DNA of 64,000 bases, taken from NCBI GenBank assembly GCA_016808115.1, contig JAEQBH010000986.1:682001-746000 (forward strand), written 5' to 3'. The DNA is from Tetrastigma voinierianum (taxonomy: Eukaryota > Streptophyta > Magnoliopsida > Vitales > Vitaceae). Numbering within the stretch: position 1 is the first letter of the stretch; the number at the start of each line of letters is the position of its first letter. Positions 1 through 11,608 of this stretch are shown piece after piece. Below the pieces are notes generated by a model. The model saw only the letters and a program-made list of their open reading frames with translations. It did no database searches and was not told the origin of the DNA. Both the position numbers and the translations under genes were made by a program.

Positions 1-290
1 TGCTTCTTTGAGGTGACCTTTGAGAATGGCCTCAGTTTTTCCTCTGCGTCCGCTTTATAAAGGGGTCTTCGCGACATTTCAACTGCCCATCTCAACTTCC
101 GCCCAATTTGCAGGTATTTTTAGTTCCCAGAATTTGTTAGTGTCTTTAGGAGACCGAGGCTTGGAATTGCTCTGTATAGCTCATTCACGGACCTCTTCGG
201 CATGAAAGGAAGCGGGTCGAGGGGCTTCCTTTATTTATCTAAGCGTTCCAGCGCTCCACTAATCATCTCGAATCTCACACTTTGAGCTAA
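1..290 (+). other. Transposon-like remnant with TATA motif
   Basis: This stretch precedes the first tandem array. A TATA-like motif (ctttataaag) lies at about 51-60, followed by a C-rich leader, which looks like the promoter half of an LTR. No long reading frame and no recognisable protein is present. The adjoining array belongs to a retroelement, so this is probably the end of another element or of the same one. The assignment is inference. Confidence 0.3.
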
Positions 291-1135
291 AGCGGCTCCT
301 CTGGCTATATGGCCTTTCTGAGCAGTTGAGCTCTTGGCCCAGGCTGCTGGGGGCTTTGTGGGCTAATCTTGCTGAGGCGAGACGGCTCACGGTTATATGG
401 CCTTTCCCTGCCGGTTGAGCTCTTGGCTGAGCTCACGGGAGCTCAGGTGGGCTAATCTGCCTGAGCTGAACTGGCTCTGCGACTATGTGGCCTTGTCTGA
501 GCAGTTGAGCTCTTGAAGGCGAGTTGTTGAGGTCGGGTGGGCTAATCTGTGAGGTGAGCGCTCTACTGGCTGGCATTTGCTGACGATTGGGGCTCTTGAC
601 GGCTGGCGAGGCTCAGAGTGGGCTAATGATCTGGCTCTGTGGCTATGGTATTTCTGACGGTTGGGCTCTTGAGCGGGGCACATTGAGACTGTGGGCTAAT
701 CTGCTGAGGCTAAGCAGCTCTGCCAGTTGTATAGCCTTTCTGGCTTGATACAGGCTCTGGCCCGGAATACGAGGCTCACGTGAGTTAATCTGCTGGTTGA
801 AGCCGCTCTGCTTGTTGTATAGCCTTTCTTGAAGCGAGTTGAGCTGTCGAGGCCGAAGGCTGGTGAGGCTCCGTGGGCTAATCTGCATAAGCTGAACTAG
901 CTCTACGGCTATATGGCCTTTCCTGAGCAGTTGAGCTCTTCGAAACTGAATTATTGAGGCTCGTGGGCTAATCTGCCTGAGCTGAACTGGCTCCTGGGCT
1001 ACGAGGCCTTAATTGAGCAGTTGAGCTTTTGAAAACTGGGTTGTTATTGCTCAGTGGGCTAATCTGCCTGAGCTGAACTGGCTCCTAGGCTATAAGGCCT
1101 TAGTTGAGCTCTTCGAGTCGAGTGCTGGGCTGGAG
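290..1135 (-). repeat. Degenerate tandem array, unit about 87 bp (module A)
   Basis: About nine to ten diverged copies follow one another. Each contains a ctatatggccttt-like block, then a gagcagttgagctctt-like block, then a gtgggctaatctgc-like block; the first block recurs near 307, 393, 483, 643, 728, 811, 908, 998 and 1,087. The same module occurs in opposite orientation at about 33,760-34,930 inside an LTR-flanked element, so this array is read as the interior of a minus-strand copy of that element. It encodes nothing recognisable; short frames through it are by-products of the repeat. Confidence 0.75.
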
Positions 1136-1556
1136 CTACTCGACTCAGTGGCTACATGACTGTGACCCAGGCTATTAAGGCGCTGTTGCTTGGCTCCACG
1201 TGGCTACATGGCTGTTCGGGGCGAGGCTCTTTGGGCTCTGAGCTGTGGCCTTGCGAGCTGCGGGATCTGAGTTCTTGGGCTCTGACTACTTGGCTCCATG
1301 GCTACATGACTGATTCGGTAGTTCTTTGAATCTGAGCTACTTAGCTCCGTGCTTCATGTGGCTGTTCGACAAGTTTTGCAGCTCCCGAGCTACACGGCTC
1401 CATGGCTCTGCTTTGTTTGAATTTAAATTGTTGGGCTCTGAGCTACTTGGCTCACCGTGGTACCACTTGGCGTTCTTGAGCTCACCGGGGCTCACCGAGC
1501 TCACTTGGCTCAGTGGTTACATGGCTTGTCGGCCCAGGCTCTGGCGTGTCTTGCCG
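1136..1556 (-). repeat. Degenerate tandem array, unit about 55-60 bp (module B)
   Basis: Copies of a gctacttggctcc / tggctacatggctg pattern repeat about every 55-60 bp. This is the module that fills 4,905-7,570. Here it lies between module A and the gag-side segment, whereas in the 32.6-36.7 kb copy module A comes first. Confidence 0.65.
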
Positions 1557-2005
1557 TGAGTTAATTTCTAACTCTTTTTGACAAGTGTTGGTTGGCGGCG
1601 TGGGCGCCTCCACCTGGAATCCATGTTGGCTCGCCGCAGTCTCGCAGCGCCTCCAGGAGGTCGGTATCCATGTCGCCTGGCCCGGTCGCATCCTTGGAGG
1701 GGATTAGGCGTTTGCGCTGCCTTATGTTCGGGTTGATACCGTGGTCACGGCGGAGGTCGGCTTTGTTGTAAAGGAATTGTCGTTCCCACAGGACGGCGCC
1801 AGATGATGCGCTGCCGGCGGGCTGGAGCGTGTTGGAATCATTTGGGCGAGCTGGAGCTATCGCTAAGTAGGTCCGGCCCAGCTCGGGCCACGTTAGACTC
1901 CTCTTGCAAAAACAAAGCAAAAAGAGGATCGACGGGGCTGCGTAAGCGACCCAGGCGGTCAGAGCGAATGGTAGTCGGCCGAAGCAGGGATACTCAAGTT
2001 AAATT
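1557..2005 (-). mobile_element. 5' end of TAT-like gypsy element: leader and LTR fragment
   Basis: On the minus strand, about 1,805-1,775 reads tggcgccgtcctgtgggaac, very close to the sequence that commonly follows the 5' LTR of TAT/Ogre-type Ty3/gypsy elements. Downstream (1,770-1,560) the sequence resembles the segment at 33,120-33,350, including a ctttacaacaaag block and a ccaaccaacact block. Positions of about 1,806-2,005 resemble the LTR end at 16,150-16,260 and 36,540-36,690 (shared gcaaaaacaaa and agaggatcgacgggg blocks). Lineage assignment rests on these motifs only. Confidence 0.55.
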
Positions 2006-4262
2006 CTTTTTATTTACCATTTTATTTAAATTTTCCTTTTCAAAAAAAATGTCGACCAGAATCACCGGCGGACCGAATGGCGGATCAGATAAGTCCGATT
2101 TACTCAGAAACGTTTCATTTATCTTATCAAAACATTTTATTATGTCATTTCGTTGCGAAGCGGTTTCGGTTTAGAGCGAAGCCCTTAATCCATTTACAAA
2201 TTGTCTGATTCGGTAGGGCGTAAACATTTAACAAAATACATTTACAAAGAAGGCATTCATGCATTTTCAGAATGATATACAAAAATCATGGTTCAGAGTT
2301 TAACCCTTTTGTTTACAAAATACCACGTGTTCAAAAGAAATGATATGCAAATGATGCCTGCGCATAAATAAAACTATACGCTAAGCATTTTCATGCTTAA
2401 TGGTTCTATACAGTTCTATTCCTATATTCAATTTAACTTGACATGCATTTAACATCAAACCATGCCTATTATATCAACATATACTCATGCCTTTATTCAT
2501 TTAGCATGCTTTCATTTTACAAATCATTTATCACATCACAACATGCATTTTCAATGCGATAGTTCCATTCACGATTCAATTTGAGATTTAAGCATATCAT
2601 AAAATCCATTTATACTCGATCAATGTTGATTTATTATGCTGACTATTCAAATCACATTTTTGGCCGGATTCGTTTGATGAATCCGTCCTTATTATTAAAT
2701 GGTAATGTGCTACGTTTAACAATTGGTCTCCCGTCATCACCGGATGTCGTTTGGTGCACCCCAGAGCATGTGGTATCATAAATGCCATACGCCGTCATAG
2801 CGGATGCCGATTGGTGCATCATGAAGTGAGACATTTCTATTTATTATACGCCATCATGACGGATGCCCGATTGGTGCATCCGCCAAGTGGAACATTGGAC
2901 CATTTCGGGGTGCCTTAGTGAGTGATAATCGATTGGTGGATCCATCGAAGCCCAGTTCATTTAGTATATCATTCCAATTCCAAGATGTCGAAATTGGCCA
3001 GATTCATTACAATTGGTTCTCATTCACATTCATTAGTTTCAAATATCACATTTCAATTTCATATTCACTTTACATGTGTCTTTTCAAGATATACCGATCT
3101 AATAATACTTATTTCATGCTCATTCACGTACTCATTTCATATACTCATTGTGTACTCATTTCGTAGTTACTTGGTAGCTATCAAAATACTTGAAGAATAA
3201 GAATAGAGTCGAGAGAGACCGAGCGATTATCGATCCTTTTCTCTTTCGCTACCAGTCCTAGGCCAGGTTGTTGTCTTCACCCGCAACTAGTCAAATACAA
3301 ATTCTTCACTTAGTCTCATTCTTATTTGAACCCCCATTAATCATTTCTTAGGGTCCCTAAACAATCGGTCATATGAATCGGGACAACGGTCTGTAATATA
3401 TCAAATTAAGGTTCTTTGGAAATAGTGTCGCGGTACCACTTTGGTAGATAATTACCGATCCCTCCTTTGCCCGGTGGAATGCAGGTACCACTTTAATTAA
3501 TCTGGGGTTACCACTTACTCCCCATCGTAGATCTGGAATTTACCACTTTTTAGTCTGCAGGTACGATCTAGCATTTTGCTAGAACGCGTTGATTTTGCAT
3601 TTTCATCCATTTTAACTACGAGCCTTCTACAATCCATCCCATATCAAAATCCACCATGGAATCACAGAAACAACTCCAAAGGTGGTTTAGAATCAATGAA
3701 AACCCTTTTCTCCCAAGTTTAGGCTTTTTCCCCAAATCAAAAATCACAAAAAGATGAGGTTAGGGTTTGATTTTCTTACCTTAGCCTCTTCAAATATTCT
3801 CTTCCAAGTTGTTAGATCTCTTAGGATCAAGAAGTGGGAAGCAAAGCCAACCAAAACTTTCTCTTGCAAACCCTAGCTCTTTCTCCCTTTTTCTCCTCTC
3901 TTCTTCTCCAAAAACGGGATGGCTCAAAATGAGCACCTAAGACCAAGTTTGGTCTTTTAATTCCCTTTTAAGTGTAAGGCCATGTTTGGCCTACACACCC
4001 ATTTCTCATTTTTCATTTTTGTCTTAAGTCACTTAATCTTCATAAGGCCTTGTTTGGCCACTCAATAAATTCAATTTTCCATTTTTCACTTGGGTAAATT
4101 TCCGGGTTCAATCAATTTTCATTTAGCATATAATATTGGCCTTTGGCTTTTAGCCATATAATCATTTATTCAATATTCATTTAGCAATTCAGGAAATACC
4201 CAGAGATATTGATATCACCCAAAAATATAATAATTTTATCATAATATTAGGGTATTTTGAAA
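2006..4262 (-). mobile_element. Long LTR of a gypsy-type element, minus orientation
   Basis: The high-coordinate end (about 4,190-4,262) is the reverse complement of a sequence resembling the LTR start at 7,570 (a tgtaacgcctc-like start, then tcaaaatacccta, later ttagatgaatattga). Repeated gtaccactt motifs occur at 3,430-3,550. The stretch 3,700-3,950 is a pyrimidine-rich leader on the minus strand. No protein-coding remnant is visible. The low-coordinate end next to the LTR fragment at about 2,005 is not sharp. It could be a solo LTR or one LTR of a larger nested element. Confidence 0.45.
2730..2900. repeat. Short tandem repeat, unit about 60-64 bp, three copies
   Basis: A block reading like cggatgccgattggtgcatc recurs at about 2,741, 2,800 and 2,859, each preceded by a cgtcat-type block. 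It lies inside the LTR-like sequence and has no coding potential. Confidence 0.6.
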
Positions 4263-4904
4263 CGTCTATTTCATGAATTCTTGCCTAGATCTAGTCAGTT
4301 CTTGCTGTGGAATATCATTGCTTAGGGAATGAAGTGTTGGTGCATGATGCATTTTTTTCTTTCACTTGATGGGGAGGCGATGAGTATTTATAGTGGGTGA
4401 CTTTCCTAATTGGATTATGATGCGAGATAGTATGTTTCTAGTTGGATGATGACTAACTGAATCAAATGTTTCCTAATTGGAGGGGATGATCTGATATTTC
4501 TCTCACTAGGTAGGAATTTTCTTATATAATGGGGACCAATTGATAAGACGATAATTAGAATATCTTACTTTCACAGGAGTGGTGGAGATTAGGTGTTTTC
4601 CCAATATGGATTCCTTGGGCTACCCGACCTTTTAAAGAGGTGGGTGGGCCTTGTTTTGGGCTATGTTGGGGGATGTCATCAAGAGACTATTACTAGATCT
4701 TTTGCCGAATCTTTTGTCAGTTTTGGGCTTAGATGCTGGGCTGCGCATATATTATATTTCAAACCCGTCGATTTGCCCCGGCCTTTGACAGCGAGTGTAA
4801 GCCCGAGGGTACATGTAGCCTTCTCGGATCAAGCGTGATATCCACGTGGCTACTTATGAAGGGTTTGATTAGTTTTATCACTCTTTTCATTGTCTTGCCA
4901 ATTT
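4263..4904 (-). mobile_element. Probable 3' end of the tandem-array retroelement (LTR plus 3' unique segment)
   Basis: Positions of about 4,755-4,930 match the reverse complement of about 35,910-36,075, where the same segment sits between the array and the 3' LTR (shared ctcggatc, gtgatatcc, cgtggctac, ttgattagttttatc and cttgccaattt blocks). Positions 4,263-4,755 therefore should hold the 3' LTR in minus orientation; a tatttatagt motif and a cctaattggattatgatg block resemble the TATA region of the LTR at 36,430-36,450, but similarity is weak and this half may be another element. Confidence 0.4.
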
Positions 4905-7569
4905 GAGCTACTTGGTTTCTAGGTTGTTGCGCCTTCTGAACTGAGCTACTTGGCTCTTTGGCTATTCTACCTTTTTGGGCGGTTTATGCTCTTTTGGCCC
5001 GAATGTCGCTCCATGGCTTGAGGCTATGAGGCTTTTTAAAGCGGCTGCATGGCTCCTTGGCTACTTTACCTTTAGGCCCAAAATTTACATGGCTCCTTGG
5101 CTCATGGCCTCCTTAAGGTAGTTGTGCTCACGTAATATAGGCCTCTTTGGAGCTCTAGTACATGGCTCATTAGCTGCCTTAGTCTTCAGGCTGCGCCTTT
5201 TTGGTAATCGCTGAAGCGAAGTACCTTGGGCTCTTAAACTACATGGCTCAGTGGCTGCTTGGCCTTTTGAGTTGTTAAGCTTTGCAAGGCGGGCTTAGGC
5301 TCTGAGTTACATGGCTCATAGTGGGTACTTGGCCTTTTGGTGTTAAGCTCATGGCCAGGCCTCTTGGGCTCTGGTACATGGCTGCGTAATTTACTTGGCC
5401 TTTGGTGTGGCTTTGTGAGCTGAGCTTCTAGGCTCTGAGCTACATGGCTGTGGCTGCTGACTGGTACATTACGCTCTGAGGCGAAATTTATTGGGGCTCA
5501 CTGGGCTCTTGGCTATTTGGCTCAGTGGCTATATGGCCTTTTGGCGATTACGCTTTGCAGGCGAGCTCTTAGGGCTCTGGTGCCAAACTCGTGGTACATA
5601 GCTGTTTAGGGTTGTGCGCTCTGTGGGCTCTTGGGCTCTGAGCTGCAGCTCCCAGTGGCTACATGGCTGTTCGAACTAAGTTTCTTTGGGTTCACTGGTG
5701 CTTGGGCTCGTGGCTACATAGCCTATTTGGCTGATTACGCTCTGCGAACTAGCTACTTCTCCATGGGCTACATGGCTGTTGACGGCTGCCCCAGGCTCTA
5801 GGCTACTTAGCTCCCATGGCTACACTGCTTTGTTTGACCAGTTCACGGCTGCGGCGAGCTACGCAGCTCACGTGGCTCTGAGCCTATTCGGGTGAGGCTG
5901 CTGGGCTCTGAGCTGCAGCTCAGTGGTACATGGCTGTTTGAGGCGGGTTGCAGCTACCTTGGCCCAGGCTACTAGGCTCCGACCAGCAGCTCCGTGGCTA
6001 CATCTTTGTTTGAGGCTGTTATGCTCTGCTGGCCCGACTACTAGGCTCCTGAGCTTCTTGGCTTTGTGGCTACATGGCATGTTGGTATTGTAGCTCTGAG
6101 CGCTGAGCTACTAGGCTCTGAGGTACTTAGCTCTGTCTTCGCTATTGGTATTACAGCTCGGCCAGGCTACTTGGCTCCGTGGCTACATGGCTGTTCGAGG
6201 CGAATTTCTTGGGCTCCCAAGCTTCACCCAGCTCAGATGGCTACATGGCTTGTTTGACCAGTTCACACTCTATGGCCTAGGATTACTTAGCTCTGTAAAC
6301 TACATAGCTGTTCAATGGCCGTGGGCTCTGAGCTACCCAGCTCTGTGGCTACATGACCTTTCCAATTGGCCGTGGGCTCTACTTCTGTCCGTGGCTACAT
6401 GGCTTTGTTTGACGATTCGCTCTGACGAACTACTTGGCTCCGTGGCTACATAGCCTGTGGCCCAGTTGTTGGGCTCTGAGCTACTTGGCTCCATTACCAC
6501 ATGGGGTGTTCAGCCCAATTTTGCTTGGCTCCGTGTCGTGGCTGTTCGAGCCCGAGGCTGGGCCACGGCTGCAGCTCAGGTGGCTTCCCATGGCATGTTT
6601 GAGAGGTTACGCTCTGCGAACTAAGCTACTTGGCTCCATGGCTATGGCACATTCGGCTTGGCCTCTTTGGGCTCTGGTGCAACTCCGTAGGCTACATGGC
6701 TGTTTGACGGTTACATTTCTGCGAACTAAATTGCCAGCTCGTAGGCTCACATGTACAATTCGACTAATTTCTTGGCTCCTAAGCTACCCAGCTCAGTGGC
6801 TACATGGCTGTTTGGCCCAATGCCCAGCTTTGCGGCCCAGGCTACTTGACTCCGGCTAGCCATAACCTATTGACGAGTTCTTGGGCTCTGAGCTACCCAG
6901 CCGTGCTCATGTATTTGAGGCGGGTTCACGCTCTGACTGAGCTCTTGGCTCTGGCTACTTAGCTCCGTGGCTACATGGCTGTTCAGAGCTATTAGCTCTG
7001 TGACGAGCTACTAGGCTCTGAGGCTTCTTGGCTTTGTGGAGTACACATGGCTGGTGCATTTGAGTTGTTGCGCTCTCTGCGGGGCAATTTACTAGGCTCT
7101 GAGCTACCCAGCTGCAATGGCTACATGGCCTATTTGAGTTGTACGCTCTGTGACCCAGGCTACTTGGCTTCCTTGGCTACATGGCTGTTCGGCCAATTTC
7201 TTCCGGGCTCCTAGGCTACTTAGCTCCCGGGTGGCTACATGGCACATTTGGCCGGTTCACGCTGCGAACTGAAACTAGGCTCACGCCAGGCTACGTAGTT
7301 TTGTTGATGGCGGTGGGCTCCCCGAGCTTCCTTGGCTGTTCGAGGCGAGGCTGTGACTCCAGGCTACTTGGCTCCATGGTTGCATAGCTGTTTAGCGGTG
7401 CCTTTCTGTATTGAGCTACTTGGCCCGTGGCTACATGGCTGTTCGACCCGAGTTTGCCGGGCTCTGACTGCTGGCTCCATGGCTACATAGCATGTTCGAG
7501 CCAATTTCTTGGGCTCCACAGGCTACTTGACTCCGTGGCTACATGACCTGTTTGAGTTATTGCGCTCTG
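4905..7569 (-). repeat. Large degenerate tandem array of module B, about 2.7 kb
   Basis: Roughly 45 diverged copies of a unit of about 55-60 bp, recognised by gagctacttggctcc and tggctacatggctgttcgag blocks (for example near 5,650, 5,712, 5,770, 6,180, 6,240, 6,298 and 6,345). Copies differ by many substitutions and one- to three-base indels. Reading frames of 60-140 codons through it are repeat by-products: they have no start context or known domain, and similar ones occur in each array. The array stops abruptly at 7,570, where an LTR begins. Confidence 0.8.
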
Positions 7570-8945
7570 CGTGTAACGCCTCAAAAATACCCTAGAATTT
7601 TTATAATAAAAATTATTATATATTTCGGGTATAGTGAGCTGACTTAAGGTATTTTTAAGGAAATTGTTAGATGAATATTGATTTAAATAATTATATGCTA
7701 AAATGAGAAAATTATTGAATCAGAAAGGAAATAAACCCAAACTAATTTTAGAAGATATGGAAATTGTAAAATGGGGACTAAGGAGTCAATTGTAAAATAA
7801 GTTTAGATATCACAAGTGAAATTAGGAGAAATAAATGAGCAAAGGGAAAATAATAGGAGACTTAAATGAAGAATAATAAAGAAATGGAGTGACCTAAATA
7901 TAAAAATAAATAAAGAAAAAGAAGAAAAAAATCAAGGAAATGGCATGTGGCATATAGGAAAGAGGGAGGAAGTTTCCTCCTTATATTTTAAAATACGATT
8001 AAGAGTGATCCATAGAAAAAAAGGGAAAAGGGAAAAGGGAAAAAGAGGAGAGAGAGTAAGGCAAACCATAATTGAGAGGGAGAGTTAGAGAGGCTCTGCG
8101 CTTGGCACTGGGTTACTAAGATTGATCGGATATGGGATTCAAATGACAGAGGGAAAGTCCTTCCTCGTGACAAGAAAGAAGAATTAGAGATCGAATCGGT
8201 GAGTTTCGATAAACCCAAGCATGCAGGCTTTCTCCTACTCGCTATTTTCATCATATGTCAGATGCTGGTTATCTTGCCCTTAGGGGAATGTTTGGTTGTA
8301 TTTTAAACCATGATAAGCTGCCACATTGTGGTAGTGCACATTAGCCGGACCTTAGAGCTGCTTTTTGGGTATGAAATAAAGAGAATTTGGTAGTGAGTCC
8401 TTCTGGTAAATTGTAGCCACATCAATGAAATTGATGTTAGGCTTTTGAATTTCTCAATTCAAACCTCTGTAAACGAAGTTATGGTCCTTTTTTACCAGGT
8501 CACCAGCTCCTACTGTGTCAGTCGGGTCAAGTAAGTTCAAAGTCATACCTAGACCTTAGAGCTGATTTTTGGGTAATAAATAAAGGGAATTTGGTAGTGA
8601 GTCCTTCTAGTAAATTGTAGCCACATCAATGAACTTGATGTTAGAATTTTGAATTTCTCAATTCGGACCTCTGTAGACCAAGTTATGGTCCTTTACTGAG
8701 GTCAGTCACTTATTACCAGCCGCCTCACTGGGTGTGACTACATGTGACCTCCAACTTTGGAAGGTCATAACTCACGTCCGAACCTGTTTCGGTGTGTGTT
8801 CTGGACTCTGGAAAGCCCATTTAGTCAAGATTCCATCTAAGGCGGTCGGGAGGAGGTGAGGGTGCCGGTCGAGCCTGACAAAAGCCAGCGCACCGGCGCC
8901 CCAGCCGCCGACCGGGTGAAAGTACCAGTAAGGACCACCCGACAA
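7570..8945 (+). mobile_element. Left part of a gypsy-type LTR (TGTAACGCC start), interrupted
   Basis: The sequence switches from tandem array to tgtaacgcctcaaaaatacc at 7,570, a typical start for plant Ty3/gypsy LTRs. Downstream is AT-rich LTR sequence, a purine-rich leader (7,985-8,100), then repeats of a gaaggtcataact / gaaagcccattgagtcaagattcca unit that resume at 11,610 after the fold-back insertion. The element thus inserted into the array and was later hit itself. No coding remnant was found. Confidence 0.6.
8349..8691 (+). repeat. Direct duplication, two copies of about 140 bp
   Basis: Positions 8,349-8,488 and 8,552-8,691 are about 90 percent identical by eye (shared gaccttagagctg, ggtagtgagtccttct, gtagccacatcaatgaa and aagttatggtcc blocks). 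The repeat period is 203 bp. It lies inside the LTR. Confidence 0.85.
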
Positions 8946-11608
8946 GACTGTGCACCACAAAGAGTTTCAACCCTATTTACATAGTTTTGAGTGCTTTTTG
9001 TATACTAATCATTCTATTCTCATCCTCGATTTGCCATTAGTGTGTCCTTTCACTTCATCGTCGACATGGCACCTGCGCCATTTGTAAATATGCCAACATT
9101 GTTGAAAGTCGATTCAAACATGACAGCCTCCGAACAAACTCGCCATCATACATCGTAGATCAAGAGAAAAGAAGAGGTAGGTCAGAGCTGAAAACGAAGC
9201 AGGAGCAATGGAACAAAGAGCCATGGAGGAACAAATGTGCCGCTACCAAAGGCTCTAAATTACTATCACCGGAATTTTCGCTATCATAGCCAAAATTCGT
9301 CATGATAGCTAAAATCACCGTGCATAGCGAACTGTTACATTAGCTGAACATCGTGCATAGCGAATTCAAGCCGTTTTTTATGCTCAAACGACTGGCTGTT
9401 TTTCCTTCTACCAGCCTTTGTTTGGTTTGTTTTGTGTTTCTGCCTGCACACTGGCCAGAGTCAAGGTTTGTAAACACAATCAACATCATAATAAAATTTG
9501 GGGGAAGCTTTCAGCCTCACTCTGTTTATTTGTTCCTTCTCCTCATTTTCTTGGCACTATAGCACAAGGATGACAACTTGGGAGGATGGTTGGTTGTGTC
9601 TCCTCCCTTCCTTTCAAGCTGTAAGGTCGTCGTGAGATCTAGGTTACCGGAGTCTCCTCGCCACGTGCATCCACGGCCATCACCATGCTCCTAATCGTAG
9701 GTTTTATCCCTTTCGAATCTTCACGGTTATTGTTTCCAGCTTGTGTCACGCTTGTTACATCTACGATATTCATTGCTTTCTATGACCACGAAAGTGTATT
9801 CAGAGACTCATTCTTCATCGCCGGCGACCACGATGGCAGATGCTGGTTTTTTCGTGCGATAAATATTTCAGTTTACCAGCTATCTGCCAGAGATTTGGTC
9901 AGATGTCATCCTTTTCAACGCGTGAAACACCTGTTATTCCTCGTCAGCCTTATTCTGGAATAGTGACTCTGATACTTCAGTGAGAGTTCTTTTATTGTTT
10001 TCTTATTTTACTTTCATTTTCATTTTTCGTTACCACAGTCCTCTCTACAGTCCTCATAATCCAGTTCAAATTACCATTTTCGCTTCCACCGCAAATCACT
10101 TCTGTACAAACAAACTCATCCATGTGTTCGCTCCTGACCACTATACCGCAAAGTAGCTTCTCATAATACAAGAGGGAGGAATTCTAGGATACAAATATTG
10201 TTGATTCTCAGACAATTCCTAACAGGGTACCTAATCACCCCACTATACCGCAAAGCTACTGTGAGTATGCTGGTCTGGTGGTCTAACACAGGATGGGTTT
10301 TCTTTGTGCCAAATGATTTGCAAAGTGGAGTTCAAAATGGTGAATTTAATTGATTATGGGGTTTGCTAAAAATGTGGGGTTTTGATGGTGAAAACCGAAA
10401 TGAAAATAAAGTAAAATAAAGAAAAATAATAAAAGATATCTCCTCAAGACGCATACTCTAGCTGGGGGACTCTGGGGCCATGAACGAGGGGTCCCTCAAG
10501 ACACAAGTAGGGAGGATGGCAGACAGTCATCTCCCGAACCGATCTTCATTTAGCTATAAAACCTAACCCAAAATATTTATCCTTTTGAAAATGGCATCTA
10601 CCGCCCACGTTGGTCATCGATAGCAGAAGAATGAGTCTCCGACCCCTTTCAATGGGTCATAGAGGGTAACTACGAATATCTATGATCTAACAATCATCCA
10701 CCGAACCATAAAAGCTACCAAACAATAGCCATTAAAGGAGATCTGAGGGATAAAACCTACGCTATAAAGGAACACAAGGATATAAAGGGATACCGCAAGA
10801 AGAGCAGGGACCTCCAAGAAATTCTGCATCCTACACCCGCCAGCCCTTCCACCTAGCTGAGGAGGTTTTAGCTAACCATCCTCCAAGTTGTCATCCTCGA
10901 GTGGTACTCATCGTCAGTAAAGTGTTAAGAAAACGTAGAGAAAAAGGGAACAGAGAAGAGCAGAAACGGGGGAGCTGAAAGCTTCCCCCCAAAATTTATT
11001 GGTGATGTCGATCGATATTTACAAACCTCACTCTAGCTTATATAGTGTGCGTGAGCAAGGAAATTACAAAACAAACCAAAACAAAGGCTACTACATAAGG
11101 GTAGAAAGGTGAAAAACCAAAACTGAGTCGCTTGAACACAAAACAGAAGGTAATTTCGCTATGCACAATGATTTTCAAGAGTCATAGCGAAAAATTCGCT
11201 ATGATAGCAAATTTCGCTTATCATAGCGGAAGAATCGTATAGCGAAATTGAAATTTTCGCTTATGCATGCACTTTCATGATAGAGAATATTCCAAACAGA
11301 GCGAATTTAGGCAATCGCCTCTCCTCGCCACTGCTCCATCGCTCCCGCTTCATTTTTCTCTATTTTCTCGCTTCTTCTTTCCTCTGTCTCCGATCTATGA
11401 TGCTGAGTTTGACTCACCTCTTCTGCGTTTGATCGACTCCAACAATGTTGGCATGATTAGCCTCGCAAAACTGCAAAATTTGCCACAAATGCGACGTGAG
11501 GAATAAGAGGGACCTTAATGTGTAAATCGGTTAATTAGGAATGATTAGTATACAAAGCACTCAAACCTATAATAAATAGGGTTCAAAATAGCACTTTTTG
11601 TGCACTAA
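8946..11608. mobile_element. Fold-back (long inverted repeat) transposable element, about 2.7 kb
   Basis: Two long inverted arms, about 8,946-9,870 and 10,560-11,608, flank a central segment of about 0.7 kb. Matching blocks in inverse order include the ends (gtgcac, then ctatttacatag / ctataataaatag), tagtatac next to gaatgatt, atgccaacattgttg (9,091 against about 11,440), a gaagc-gggagcgatgga block (9,195 against 11,325), tcgctatcatagc clusters (9,268 against 11,190), a gggggaagcttt block (9,500 against 10,985) and an agactcattctt block (9,800 against 10,632). Sequence on both sides belongs to one repeated LTR unit, so it is a nested insertion. No transposase is recognisable; small frames in the arms match no family I know. 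Ends are accurate to a few bases; no target duplication was identified. Confidence 0.75.
9266..9362. repeat. Cluster of 'atagcgaa' subterminal motifs, left arm
   Basis: At least four copies of tcgctat / atagcga-type words occur within 100 bp, mirrored by five copies at 11,153-11,252 in the right arm. Clustered short motifs of this kind are often transposase-binding sites; that role is inference. Confidence 0.5.

Noticed and set aside
290..1556. Repeat-spacer pattern resembling a CRISPR array
   Set aside because: Units are imperfect and contiguous without unique spacers, in a plant nuclear genome; this is a degenerate tandem repeat.
6434..6859. 141-codon plus-strand frame in the module B array
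   Set aside because: The translation is the tandem repeat read in one frame, without domain or start context. Equivalent frames occur all along the array.
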